Shown here: one piece after another, positions 1 to 12,900 of the stretch
Position numbering within the stretch: position 1 is the first letter of the stretch
Layout: every line of letters begins with the position of its first letter
From: Choristocarpus tenellus KU-1152
Taxonomy: Eukaryota > Phaeophyceae
NCBI GenBank assembly: GCA_964200185.2
Contig: CAXNAD020000068.1
Coordinates: forward strand, 1-32,761
Length of the DNA stretch: 32,761 bases
Reading direction: 5' to 3'
Made by a program: the position numbers and the translations under genes
The notes under the pieces: model-generated
Told to the model about the DNA's origin: nothing
The model's database searches: none
What the model saw: the letters and a program-made list of their open reading frames with translations, nothing else

Positions 1-2899
1 CAAAGGAAGGAACTCAACTCCTTCATTGGTCTACAGGTCAATATCTGAACTAAAGAATGATTTCAAAAACTGTATTATTTTGTATTTTATTGTTCTAAAT
101 AATAAAATGATAGATTTCTTACAAACACATGTTGGGTGGCAGACGTGATTTTCGATCTGTGTGGCAACTTAGCCTTCAATATGTTCCTTCAATATGTTGC
201 ACACAATGTTCTTGTTTCCATGGAAAGACCAAACGAAATTGACAGATAGACTTGTAGAACATGTAGTGCACATGGTCTGGATATGACAGAAAAAAATTGA
301 AGTGGTCCTCGTCCATGGTCCAGGCACGCAAGGAAAAGCATTAGTCTGGTGGGTGGGGGACATGGTCCGGACACGTTAGAGAATGTTTGACTCAGTCTGG
401 TCGGTGGACATGGACTGGTTCAATACCTAGTGGACATGGACAGGGATATGTTAACTAATTGTCGGACCAGTCCAACCAGTGGGCATATTATGGGTACTTG
501 ATTTGAAGGACTTTCTTTCACAGATGTGAATTAGTGTGAATGAGAGTGCAAGGAAGGAGGTGGTAATCATGGGAGAATATTTGCTGCACTTAAAATATAT
601 TGAGTTGAACGGTAATTTTGTTCTAAATTCATATAATTTTGCATTAAGAAAATCTTGTTAAAAATGTAGAATGTTCTGAATTTCTGCACCACACCAGCTG
701 TATATCGATTGATCATCATCACATACACAACAGATATTTTTATATTTATTTGCAAGTATCTTAACCCAGAGAAAATTGAACATTGAACAGCATTAATATC
801 TTGATTATTGCCCACCCAAAAATGGTTCCCTGATTTTGACGACAAACTGGAGATTCCCACTGAACAGGTAAGATAGTGGGGGTGGAGAGATTGGCATCAG
901 TGTATGAATCATATTGGTGACTGCATAATCTTAGTCCACATTGTCATCAGTTTTCTCACAATCATTTGATACTGCTAACTCTATAGTTTACATATTTCCT
1001 TCCCTACCTAGTAGTGTCATTGGATTCCTTGCGGAAAACAGCTAAGTGACCAATCGATAACAACCATTCTGAATGGTGTAGGTTCTGTTCTTATATAAAA
1101 TATCATCTTCAGCAAAAAATAACCTTTTCATTGTGTTAGTATTTTTTGGTGCTGAAGTACCCTCAATAAGTGTTCAGTGACTGCACTGTTGATCACAGTG
1201 TTACGGGAAATATAGCAGTTATGACAGGTACATTCTGCCTCAAGGCTGGATCTCAATGGACCTCTATATGATAAATGAACAAAGTTAATATATCTTGAAT
1301 TGGAATGGGTGCCTCTCTTACCTACCAAAAGCCATCTGCATCCTTTGTTCCTTGAAAATTCTGGAAGACTACTTTTTTGTTGCTGATGTTGGTTGAGTGA
1401 GATAACTTATCAGAGTGTGAAAAAACATACGATTTACTTCGTTGGTGGAATGTGATTGACGACACACTTTCCAATGTTGGTCTGTTGTTCCTTCTGTGTT
1501 TTCCATGGCAATACCGAAGGCCATCTAGGAATTGCAGGCTCTAGAAATCTTCATTCCTCCAAACTCCACAAAATCTCTGTACTTGTAAATTTTAGTTGTT
1601 TACAATACTGTCCTCCAGCAAATGGTGCATTGGTTGTGCCCTCCCCACCTTGATCTTGGCATCATACTTTTTCTCATCACCCACCTTACACAACTGTTCA
1701 CATCCATTGCAAGTGTTGAGAACATATTAATAGATGCATTTACCTTCATTCAAGTATACCATAGTATTCATTTGATTCAACCATGTAGGGAGGTATTGAG
1801 GTGGTGTGGATAGTTTACTTGAGTCACTACAGCCATGAAGAGGTCTTCATTCTTGAGAGGATGGGGGTATTTCAGTGCTCATGCTCATTTTGTGGAATAG
1901 AGCAACTAAAAACAAAAAGATAGACCAAAGCCATCCCTATGACAAGTGTGTACTCTATGGGGCAAAGGTCAAAGTAATTTGAGACTTGGAGCAAATAATC
2001 AAGGCACTAATGCAAGTAAGAGTGTGGACAATGAAATTGAATAATTCCAAGTGGAAACTTCAGTGCTTGACTTGTTTCACAATTTAGGTTCAGGAATGAC
2101 TGTTGACAGGGTACTTAGACAAGAATAATCAGACCGCATCAATTTGGATCAATCATAGTGAGGAACTAGGAATGCTGTGCTCTAAACAAGGAAAGGCTAA
2201 TTGATGCCACTGTATGAGCATTAGTACAAAAGTGAAGAGACAGCCTTCACATGAAGTTATGCTTGGTATGCATGCACAGGCATAGGTTGTTAACCATGAC
2301 GCACGACACAAATAATGTTGAATATTTTGAGTGACCTCCACGACAATACTGTTTACCTACAACCAAATCTCACCTATTGATGATACCTCTGCACAATGAT
2401 CATTAATAACTATTTCAAAGTACACAATGACCCCTCGATGAAGCAATCAGTGGTAAGAGGCAGACTTGGTTGAAAGGCATCCCTAGGCATCATTTCCCTC
2501 CTTTGTTAATTGAACTTAAGGGTACTTCCATGCATAGATTCACATAATCATACCAGACCCTTAAAATAGGTCTGTCCAAGGGTCAAAATCCAAGGTTAGA
2601 TCAACAGGTATGAATATTAACACACAAAAAAATATTTTGCTAGTTCCAGGAAATGTATTCAACCTACGTAGATTTGTGCAAATATGCAGTTTAGTCCATG
2701 TACAACATCTGAACAGAGTTTCAAAAACGCAACTGCCTGATAAGATCAACTCAGGTATCACACACAATGTCATTGAATGGGAGTAGTATTGTAGAACCAA
2801 AGAGTAAAAAAAAAGTGAAGTCTCAAATCACATCTTGCTTCCAATAAAAATTGGCACTACAGAATTACCCCCTTGGTTATTGTTCTTGACAACAGACAA
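1..2899. other. No confident gene; AT-rich flank with short imperfect repeats
   Basis: I find no recognisable protein in either strand. Open frames here are short and overlap in several frames at once (for example at about 1330-1540 on the minus strand), as expected by chance in AT-rich DNA. A 15-codon minus-strand stretch at 1693-1649, with AG before it and GTGGGG after it, reads as a lysine-rich peptide, but it is too short to call. At 271-470 a core resembling CATGGTCCGG or GGACATGGACNGG recurs five times (271, 313, 361, 406, 432), suggesting a decayed short repeat. Confidence 0.5.
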
Positions 2900-3022
2900 C
2901 TAATCTGGTGTCTTCAATAAGTTAGATCTTCCTTCATGTTGATTCAGTCGAGCGGCATCTATCCATCTCACAATATCTTCCATTGTAGGTACTCCAGGGT
3001 ACTTTTCAGCAGTATCAATAGG
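2900..3022 (-). other. Candidate C-terminal exon of an unidentified minus-strand gene
   Basis: On the minus strand a pyrimidine-rich tract ending in CATAG (acceptor AG at 3024-3023) is followed by 40 open codons and a TAG stop at 2902-2900. The peptide has a natural composition, with PGVPTMEDIVRWIDAARL near its middle. An in-frame stop lies directly before the acceptor, which fits an exon boundary. Against it, no upstream exon can be linked with confidence in the 720 bp up to the end of RAD23, although an open stretch at about 3330-3125 minus could be one. I do not recognise a family. It may be a chance open frame. Confidence 0.25.
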
Positions 3023-3744
3023 CTATGGTCAAGAAAGAATATGCGTATTGGAAGTCTAAGTCATTGTCTCAGTAGATGTATGTGAGGGACCAAAACAGAG
3101 CAAACAAGGTCCTAAGAAGGTACTGATGTTTTCACACTACATTGGCTAGTCCCTCCCACACTGAGATCAGGTGCTTTGTGTGTTCATATAACCGCACCTC
3201 TTGACTTGACTTGCGAAATGGACCTGCTACTTCAACAGTGTGAGGGTGTATGAGAGTAACCACAAAGTTAAGACAACGCCATTTTATGACCAAATCTCCA
3301 ACACACTCCTGCCTGTGGTGACTGTCCTATGAAAATCCCAAACTGGATAAACTGTTATGATGTGATGTTAAATCTCTGCCCTACAAGTTGAAGGTCAGAA
3401 CACAACTGTCCCTGTGAAATAAGCAGAAAGCAGCTCAGCAAGGACATCTACAGGTGTCCTTAACTCAAAACTCATCAACTTGTCCAAGATACATTCTTGA
3501 CTCACTGATCATCCAGTTTTGATACTGCACAATTGATACTGTAATGTAGTCATTGAACTAATACCTCTCTCCCCTTCAGCAGTACTACCCTTCCCTAAGC
3601 ACCTCAACAACAGACCATGTGGTTGCCAGCATTACATCTTGCAAATAAAGAACCTTCACACTCAAATGGGAAAAAAAATACCATGGGTGGGAGGGAGGGG
3701 CTAGATAGCACAAGCACAAAAAAACTACAATCCTGTCTAGTGGA
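3023..3744. other. Region downstream of RAD23, no confident gene
   Basis: This should contain the RAD23 3' untranslated region, since transcription runs toward lower coordinates. I see no AATAAA on the minus strand close to the stop. A minus-strand frame is open from about 3330 to 3125 after a possible CATAG acceptor, but nothing in it is recognisable. Confidence 0.4.
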
Positions 3745-6700
3745 TCAGCCATACATGTCCTCATCTCCTTCAGCATCTCCCTCAGCAGGTCCAGATGCAT
3801 CTCCTTGTGCAGGGGTTGGAGCTTCTGATGTTCCTGGGGCAGTAGGCGTTGCTTGGGTGGTATTGGCTGTGTTGTCAGGGGGTGTTGTTGTGGCCGGAGA
3901 AGGGGCAGATGTAGATGTAGATGCAGGTGCAGGGGCAGTGGTTGCAGCTTGAACTGGCATTGGAGCTGGAATAGGCATTGCTGAACCCATTCCATCCATA
4001 AGAAGATTAGCAGCAAGAGCCTCATTCTTGTCACAGGCCAGATACGCCTGTCAATATTTGAGAACGATCATGATAATGACAAGATATTGTAAGAATTTGT
4101 CCGCACAACAGATGCAAACAGGTAATGGCGACAACAGAATAGTTGCAACTCAGACATAATACAGGATTGCTCCCTAAGCATGGCTGAGTTGGCACCATTT
4201 GTCTTCCATCATTAAAGTACTCAATTTGCGCAGTGTATGCAATTCAGGAACCCTGCTCCTATTCATCAATATCCTGTAAAATTAACAGCTTGACTGCTCA
4301 CCCCACTACAGAACAGGTGTCTAAGGGTTCAATCTCCACTCTCAACTGCTTCATTGACTGTGCTAGTAGATTGAGTACCACAGACATACAGCATCCTCAA
4401 GTACATATTAACAGTGTGTTCCAGCAACTCAGAGAATTGAAGCATTCCATGACCCTCTTCTAAGTATCTTCATTAATAGCCACATTAAACACAAATTCGT
4501 CTTTGAGAGCACAATATTGACTGCGAGGTGTCCTTCCTGTACGTAAGTGCCGTCGACAGCACTCTTACACTTGAAAATGCCACTCAATTCAGAAATAAAC
4601 TAGAGATTTGCCTTATAGCTCAAAGTAGGTGAGAAGGAAGATAATATCACTGCTATACTGACCTTTCTGTACCAAACTTCTCAATAGACATACCAAAGTG
4701 TTGTAGAACAAAGTAACTCACTTTTTGAGAATGATTTACTATACCCACTTTTGGCATATTCCAATTACTTATAAGACAATGTCAACTATACCTTTTGTCT
4801 GAAAATGATTTAGGATATAAATATTAGGTCAAGCTGACGGCATAAAAAAAATATACAAGCATAAAATGATTTCATTCAAAAGATGGAGGGGGCACCATGC
4901 TTATCTGTATTATTGAAGTACTACATTAGAACTTAAAGAATGGTGAAAACCATGTACTAAGCATTGTTTCTGATGCATACTGACTTCATCTTTACGCAGA
5001 TAGATGTCACAAATCATGTCATGAGCAGTTTCATGCCTTCTGAACATAGCAACAAACATGATACGCCTTCCCTATATACTTCCCATATATTTGACAAACT
5101 GTTCTTTACCCAAAGGATTGATTCCAGGGTACACAAACACAGCATTGAGGTGCAAAATAATGGTAATCTGTGGAGTCTATATTTTAATCCTACTGTACAG
5201 CTTTTGTTGGGCTATCAGAAATGATAAAGTTCAAGTTTCAAAGTTTGCCACAGGCAACAATAGACAAGGCTTCATGTAGTTGTGCTGTGATTAAACAACT
5301 TCACCATCAGGATAACCTATCTATATAATGCTGCACAATACCAGCATATATTCATACTCAGTAGTTGAGATGGCAATAGAACACAGATTCACAGTCCCAA
5401 ATACTCTTGGTAATATCTCACTGAAAATTACATACAATATATGCACTTTTATATTTTTGAATTTTAAAAATTCAACATTTCAGCTGTCCGCATGTGTTCA
5501 TTTTCAGCATTAACTTTATTTAGAGAATTCTGCCCCCAATACAGATACAACTAAACTGTCCACCTGTTGTAATGATAATAGTTGAGACAGCATGTAGAGC
5601 AAGAGGAATTCATTCAACAAAGGACACAACAAAGTAAGGAAAGGAGGTGCCTCAAATGTGGTTCAGATCAATCTTAAAAATTGGTTACCTTTATCCTGAG
5701 TGTGGCAGCATGTAGGTCTTTCTGTTGTCTCTGTTTGACTCTACAATCAAAACTCCTTCAAACAGGGTACTGCGAGTCAAATTTTGACAAGAATTGACAG
5801 AATCTTTATTACTTCTTAGGATCTTCTAGTACAATTATTTTAGTGACTGTCTGCAACCTTAAGAAACTGAGAGGGGGTGCTACTGAGCTTCATGAGCCCC
5901 TCTGACTTTCAGATGACACAAGTTTCTGAAGCACACACTACACAGGTGTGGAGGACAAGACCGTCTTGTGAGTGTATTCAGTTTACAGAAACAAGTAATC
6001 CCTACTGGTGCCTCTTTTCAAATTTCTTATCTGATTCAAATAAATCTGAAAAATGCCTTGTTTTGAGAGTGTATTTGGTTTACAGAAGTTATCCTCATCG
6101 ACACCCTCATTCTAATACCTTCATATTCATGAACTAAAGGTGAAAATTACCCTTCAAACTTCAAACTCTCAAAACACACAACCTTACAACCTATTTTGAC
6201 TCTTCCGAGTATATTAGAATTGACTACAAGTGTTCCTCCATTTAATTAGGCAACAAAGTCACACACTTCAATTCTCAAATGAGCTTGATACTGCTTGATG
6301 CTTCTTTGTTAACAGGAATACCACAACATGCTTCTAAACTCCTGCACGTGAAGTAGTAACAAATTAATGTGAGGTAGCAACAAATTAATCGTTTAATGCA
6401 CATGTAGTAAGAAACATCACCTGTGCAGCATCCGATCTGTCGAACCCCAGCTCTGTAAGCCGTGCTACAGCTGCTCCTTCCTCCTCTGTGAGATGGATCA
6501 CATTTGCACCACCTGCTGCTCCCGAGGGCATAGGAGGCACACCCATGGCTCCCATAGCTCCCCCACCCATCCCTCCACCACCAACCATGTTCATTAGCTG
6601 CTGTAGCTGGTCTGGAGGCATGTTGCCAATCACTTGGCTTACCTGCATTGATGTGGAAAAGATGGTAGTCGACAACGAGCTGCTGAGCTAGAATCAAACC

Positions 6701-9700
6701 TTATCCATAGGCCCACAAACTTTGTTTTCATTCCTCTGGGGCATGTGTACAATGTATGATACAGAACATAGACCCATTAATAAATTCAAGTCAATACTTT
6801 CTCAGCTATTTTTTTTTTTGGAAACAAAGAAACAGTTTTTACTCTACCTGGGCAAGCTGCTCTGGTGACACACCCATTGACGCTGCCCATTGTGCACGCT
6901 GTGCCGGAGTCAGGCTCTGCAGGATCTGGGCCATTTGTGCCGGATTGCCCATTCCAGCCCTGAATATATTATTTCACATGGGTTGGTCAGAATGACAAAG
7001 CTTACCCTCGCTTACAACCAACAACGCTCTGCGTACACAGGCATCATTATAGCATTTCTTTTTCAGCATTTTGCTACTTCTAGGAAATAGTACACTACAA
7101 AACGTTTTTGTACTACGAGGGCCATCACTATAACATCACCTTGCATCAAATTTCCCTGAACTAGGCTTGTGAGGGTGGGTCCAAATCAATATTAGAATTC
7201 GCAAAAAAATCAACAGAGAAGAGGCTACTGATACACACCATTCTACACCTTGGTACAGGTACCATTGGATATTTAACTTCGAAGTGCTAGGGATACTATG
7301 ACAGTCATTTTAACACACTGCTTCAATGATATGGAACCGTGTCCTTTACAAAACTTCAGTTCCAAACTTTGCACACAAATGAGCACATCGGTGCAAACAC
7401 AGACCGAGCTAGAATGATCACAAGCTCTGCCTTGAACACCATACCGACTCTTTTACGTATTTCATCCCAAGTAGAGCACTGCACTACCCTACCTAGGGAA
7501 ACAGTTGGAACCATTGTATCACTAAGGGTTGAGCAATTATCATTTCATGTCTTTCCATTCAGATACATGTCTCTCCAAAAAACTCAGTTATGTTTAAGTG
7601 AGGAGAATAGAATACCTCTATGCCAATCTGTGCTACTCCGGAACAAGAGGTAGAATGCGCGTAAGCTACAAGCAACAAAATCTGGAAGATTATTGGCACA
7701 AGGAGATTACATGGTGAAATTGGAATATCAACCTTGCATTTTTAGTTAGAGCATACCAGATAGAATAATGTAATCAGATAATGACCACTTAGTGAAAAGC
7801 TACACTGAAGCATGTACTTGTGATGTCAATGAAAAAAAAAATCTGCATATGTTAAAATACAAGCAGAAAACATGAACAAAAATAATCTCACCCCATCATT
7901 GGTGCAAGGCCCCCAAGGCCACTTGCGGGAGGTGGGGGAACTGATGCAGGGGGAGCTTCCTCAACTGGTTCATTCATCAATGAAATAAATTCCTCCTGAT
8001 TTTCATGGATGCGTGCAAGCAATCTGGGACTTTGTTGACCAATTAGCTGCAGAACTGTTTGAAGAGAGGCTGGATCACGCTGCACCAGCCGTTTCAGCTC
8101 ATTGAACTGGGGGTGTCGACGAAAGTCTTCAAGTGATTCCATCGCTCCTGGGGGAGAAGTTGGTGGTCCTGCATCTGAAGGGGTCCCTCCTGCAACTGCC
8201 TGAGCCATGCGTTCCTGTGGACATGTGCAGGGCAAGTCATCATGATATAACAAGTGAATAACAACACAGATTTGTAGTACCCTGCTCCAACCCTATAGCT
8301 CAGGATCAAAGAAATTTGAGCCAAGGACAACTCCATAAACATACCAGACTCGTGTAGAACTGTAGATTGCAGGTGAGAGGATTAATTATAAGGTGGTCAC
8401 ATACAGTGCAAACTTCAAGTTGGTTCCAGCTACATGAAAAAATCAACAGGGCTATTATACGCATACTTGACCGATTTTTCTGCACATGAAAGAGCCATCC
8501 TCACCCCAAACCATTGCTAACTGAAGAATGGTCACAAGCCAATCCTTAGGTTATGATCAAGTGTCACCAAGTTGAGATAAATTACAAGCGAGATGATAGA
8601 CAAGGATACATGTAATACATAGTGTATGATTGAGTGCCACCAAGTTGAGGAGATAAATTACAAGCAAGATAATAGACAACGATAAACATAATACATAAAT
8701 ATAGCCAATATGTCAAACGTAAAAGAATTTCGCCAAACAATCTGAAATGTTCACAAATGTGAAGACCACGATGTGGACATGATGCAACTATCAAATGCCC
8801 ACTCTTCAGTCACGTTCACCTGGAAATTATCGGGTATTCCTGTCATCAAGAATTCTACAGCTACTTCAGCGTTGCCCATGGCGGCGCGCAATGCTGCCCT
8901 AGCCTGGTCATCGGGGAAACCCATATCGCATAGCTGTCTAACATTTTCCTCGTTGAGGGGAGCACCACCTGCTGGCAATGCAGCAGGGGCTGCCGCTGCC
9001 GCAGGAACCACTGATACTGTGGCAGGAGCAGGTGCGACGGCATCTTGAGTAGGTGCAGGAGCAGGTGCCGCTACTGGCGATGGGGTAGGTGCAGCTGGCT
9101 TGGGCTGCCACAACAGCAAAAATGGAAGAAGTTTTGTATCATTCGTTGGTTAGGCAAGACAAGGGTGGATATTTGGTTGAAGAATCGCTTTAGGAACAGG
9201 GTAAAATGAACCTATTCAATTAAATAGAACATATATCGCGTCTGTAAGCACACATCCATCATCGATCTAACGTGGAAACTGGGTAGGGCCTACCTGTCGT
9301 GGTCAAGTCGCACCCACCTTCGAAACCATGCAAACAATAAAATCATTTTCCTTTATGTTGTACTCCTGGAAGCTAACTTCGTCCTTGAGAACCTTGCCAG
9401 AGTGGATGAGCTTGAGCTGGGCAGCTGGGAAATCGGCGTCTGTCGCCTCAATAACTCCCTTGACTTCCTTCACCTAAAACGCCAAGGAAGTAGCGCAAGC
9501 AGCAAACCTGCATATTAGAATGATGATTTGTTGCGCGCAGTTACTATTTTTCACGGCCTGAACTTCATGTGGCATTCTAGGGAAAAGTTGATAGAGAAAA
9601 TAAGAGGAATTTAGGAGGAGATCCACTGTCTACAAATGCGACAAATAGATTTCAACAAGTCGTGACGAGGGCTCACCGTTTGTATGGGTTCAACCTCCAC

Positions 9701-9745
9701 CTCAAACTTCTTGCCTTTGATCGTTTTCACTGTGAGCTTCACCAT
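3745..9745 (-). CDS. RAD23: UV excision repair protein RAD23 (UBL-UBA proteasome shuttle)
   Basis: Rad23 proteins carry ubiquitylated substrates to the proteasome and stabilise XPC/Rad4 in nucleotide excision repair. Exons on the minus strand: 9745-9677, 9473-9318, 9104-8820, 8214-7892, 6959-6848, 6642-6421, 4047-3745, giving 489 residues with all phases closing. The order is: ubiquitin-like domain (1-75, starting MVKLTVKTIKGKKFEVEVEP); Ala/Pro linker; UBA1 (about 125-166, with MGFPDDQARAALRAAMGN); XPC-binding domain (about 198-252, with HPQFNELKRLV and LLARIHENQEEF); an extra Gln/Met-rich stretch (about 278-336); a Gly/Met linker; and UBA2 (about 366-409, with LTELGFDRSDAAQ joined to AYLACDKNEALAANLLMD). 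An 80-residue Pro/Ala/Thr tail ends acidic (GDEDMYG). Many relatives are shorter and stop soon after UBA2, so the extra stretch and tail are unusual. I chose the start at 9745 because the ubiquitin fold begins there; an in-frame ATG exists at 9841. Family identity is secure. Confidence 0.95.
4048..6420 (-). other. Long intron 6 of RAD23 (2373 nt)
   Basis: The borders on the minus strand are CAG|GTGATG and GACAG|GCG, and the intron splits UBA2. It is the longest intron in the window by about twofold. I find no nested gene: the open frames of up to 86 codons inside it do not resemble known proteins. Confidence 0.85.
8561..8697. repeat. Two-copy direct repeat (period about 73 bp) in RAD23 intron 3
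   Basis: The segment beginning GTGTCACCAAGTTGAGATAA at 8561 recurs from 8634 as GTGCCACCAAGTTGAGGAGA, followed by the shared ATTACAAGC, GATAGACAA/AATAGACAA and AATACATA blocks. The copies differ by a few substitutions and small indels, so the duplication is not very recent. Confidence 0.85.
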
Positions 9746-9966
9746 CTCGGAAGAGGACAGGGATAACAGTTGCCACTGTGGTGTGTGATTTCGATCGGCT
9801 TCGAAAACCCAGCAAGGTTTCACATACATGGATGGCTTCATGACTCAGTACAAGTTTCCAATACTACATGAAACAACAGGTGTGACACATGACACACTTT
9901 TCTTGATGGGATAGTGTCTTGTACCAAGACATTGTTCCCTGCATGAAGTCCATAGGTTGTAGTACT
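9746..9966. promoter_or_regulatory. Divergent intergenic region between RAD23 and HCF136
   Basis: Only 221 bp separate the start codon of RAD23 (minus strand) from the chosen start codon of HCF136 (plus strand), so both 5' untranslated regions and core promoters must fit here or overlap the first exons. I see no clear TATA box. That it is a bidirectional promoter is inferred from gene orientation and spacing only. Confidence 0.6.
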
Positions 9967-12900
9967 ATGAGTTCAATCTACGTAAGCGCAATGTTCATGC
10001 TTGGTGGCGCCGCCGCTTTTCTGTGCCCTAGCCCGGTGACCTTTTGCACTCACACTCATGGTGTTTACAATAGTGCATATTCCATGCCCTCCAAGGGTCG
10101 CCTTCCGTTCATGTCCCTCGATGACAGTGCGGAATCTAGGCAATGTTTCCTGGAGGGTTCTGCTGCTGCACTGACATCCGGAGCCCTGGCTCTTTCTGTG
10201 ACTTCGTCACCCTCCTCCGCGAATGCAGCTGAAGTCAGTGCTTGGAAGCAACTGGAATTGCCGGTGGCAACGGTTCTGTACGACATTGCCTTTGACGATA
10301 AGGATCCGAACCACGGATTAGTAGTCGGAGCCAAGGGAACCTTTCTTGAGGTTTGTATTCGGAAAAGATCGCTGCAATCTCGGTGTGGTCTCGTGACTCA
10401 ACACGGTGAAGTCGTACCTATCACCTCTGAACTTCTCGCGTTCATTTCGGTGTGCCTTCGACCTCACTCACCTATGACTCCCATGATGAGGCTACGTGCT
10501 TAATATTGCACCGACATATTCGCCACCCTGTTTCGATCTATGTGGATTGCAACTTACAGTGTCGTGTCAATGTGTCGAAATTTCTCGGTTGATTGACTTT
10601 TCAATAGGAAACACCCCAATCACTGGATTAGGCAACACTAAGAGGCTGAATTTTTTTCCCTCTTAAAAATATCTTGTGTTACGGCATGGATCCATTGTCG
10701 CTGCCACGTAGACCTTCGATGGTGGAGAGAAATGGGGCGTTCGCACCTTTGGTAACCTGGACGAAGAGGAAGAGATCACCTACCGCTTCCAGAAGGTGCT
10801 GCACATTCATGTATATGCTTCAAGCTCATGCATTATGTTGATGCAAGAAGAATCATGTTCCGGACATACTTTTTTTGCCATGATATTCTGCCTGTGCCTT
10901 GAGGGTTCTACGTTGCTGTACATTCTGCCGCCTCAGTTTGCACCTTTGTGGAAAGTCTACCTGTGCCTTAAAGGCTCTACATTGCTGTATATACTACTTC
11001 CTCAGATTACCCCTCTGTGACCCAAAACAGGTGTCCATGAGTGGCGGGGAGATTTTCATTATTGGTAAGCCTCCTATCCTTTTGCACAGCAAGGACGCTG
11101 GAAAGACCTGGGAACGAGTTCCTCTTTCCCCGAAGGTGAGAAATGATCTTATTCTACTTGTAATGGATGACAGACTACAATCTAGATCGGGCCTTGTTCC
11201 TGATTTCTTTCCCACGGTTGTATGTCTCGAATTAATTGAAGTGCTGTTGTTGGTTAACCTGTCCAATAAGAAGGGACCCTGACACTTTGATGATACTGTA
11301 CATGCTGCATGGAACACTCCTTTGAGGATGCTTTGGGTGGAGGGAAAAGTATGAAAATGGTTTTCAGAGTCCCTTTTTCCTCATGTTAGAATTCAGATTG
11401 ACTTTCACTCAATTGATCGTGCCACATGTGACCTGTTGGGCTATTTATGGGTTTGGATTAGCTACCAGGAGAGCCGTCAAACATTGAAGCACTGGGTGAA
11501 GGCAAGGCAGAGATGACCACTTCATCTGGAGCAGTGTACTTCACAAAGAATGCTGGCATGAACTGGTCCGCACAGGTACGGGATTACTTCCTTGAAGAAC
11601 TCTGTGCAGCATTGTCAAGCTATATATCTCATTTATCAGTATCTGGTTTCTTCACATGTCCAAGATTGCTGGTATTTTGTATCTTACTGATTGATTTTAG
11701 TATATTGATAGATGACATCTACTTGTGTCACTCTGAATTGGTGTATGTAATCATGTAGTAAGTTGTATATAGCATGCATTTAGTGAGATCTATCACATAT
11801 TGCACACTGTTGTGTATTTCCAGGTCAAGGAAACAATTGATGCTACACTGAACCGCATTTCCTCAAGCGGGGTGAGTGGAGCCAGTTACTTCACAGGTTC
11901 CATCATTGGAACCACAAGGTGGGCACTGATTACCTATGAAAATATTTCGCTGAAAACCAATGCGCATGTGATGTCTGAAGGTAAAGGAGTTTTCAAGGAC
12001 TAAAACAGTTACAATTCATGGTTGGACTGCTCGAGGAGATCAGTGAGTCAATAGGTTATTATGAATAGTGCTACACCAATCAAGGAAACCATCATTTCAC
12101 ACATGACATGTATCTGTTTTCCAATTCAGGGATGAGGATGGGTCATATTTAGCGGTGTCCTCTCGTGGTAACTTCTATTTGACATGGACACCAGGTCAGG
12201 ACTTCTGGATCCCTCACAACCGGTAAGTGTGATTACTGCACTGAGTCAAGACAACGTGGAAAGTATCTTGGGTACTACATATTGCATGTATTATCTGAAA
12301 TGCTACACATGATAATTGTAAGCAGGATGCTATGTACTATAGAAGAACCGACACGTCCTTCTGTGCATCCATGAACTAACATATTCTTGGTGAAGATCCA
12401 ATGTCTATCGTGCTACTCACCCCGTGTTTCATTCATACAAGACTTGCATTGGAATTTCTGAATTGCACTGTATTTCAAGGAGGAATAAAATAGGGTTTAT
12501 TAGAAGTCTGAAAAAAATTGAGGTCTCCTTCCAAAGATTTTTTTTTTCTTTGTTTGAGGAAAATAATTGTCATCAGCAACATTTTTATATTCCCAGCCTT
12601 GTGGCAAGGGTGGTTGGTTGGCACTGCATAAATGCAATGTTGGTGTTAGACTTCAAAGGATAAATCCCATTCGGCAATTGAATCAGTCCTCGATTCTCCC
12701 ACCAGTGGAACACCTCGTCGTATCCAAAACATGGGCTTCAAGAAGGGTCATGCTAAGGAGGGCCTATGGATGACGTTGAATGGAGGTGCACTGCAAATGT
12801 CAACAGGAGAGGTAGAGGGAACGTCAGATGCTACTTTCACAGAAGTGCCTATCAAGTCAGGTGGTTACGGCATCATTGATGTGACATGGAAGGTGGGAGG

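Noticed and set aside
1330-1560. Several minus-strand exon-like stretches
   Set aside because: Two or three frames are open over the same bases and each reads like protein, so none can be preferred without transcript data.
3585-4034. 149-codon minus frame and 111-codon plus frame over the RAD23 3' end
   Set aside because: Shadows of the RAD23 last exon, whose frame continues UBA2 correctly through the splice.
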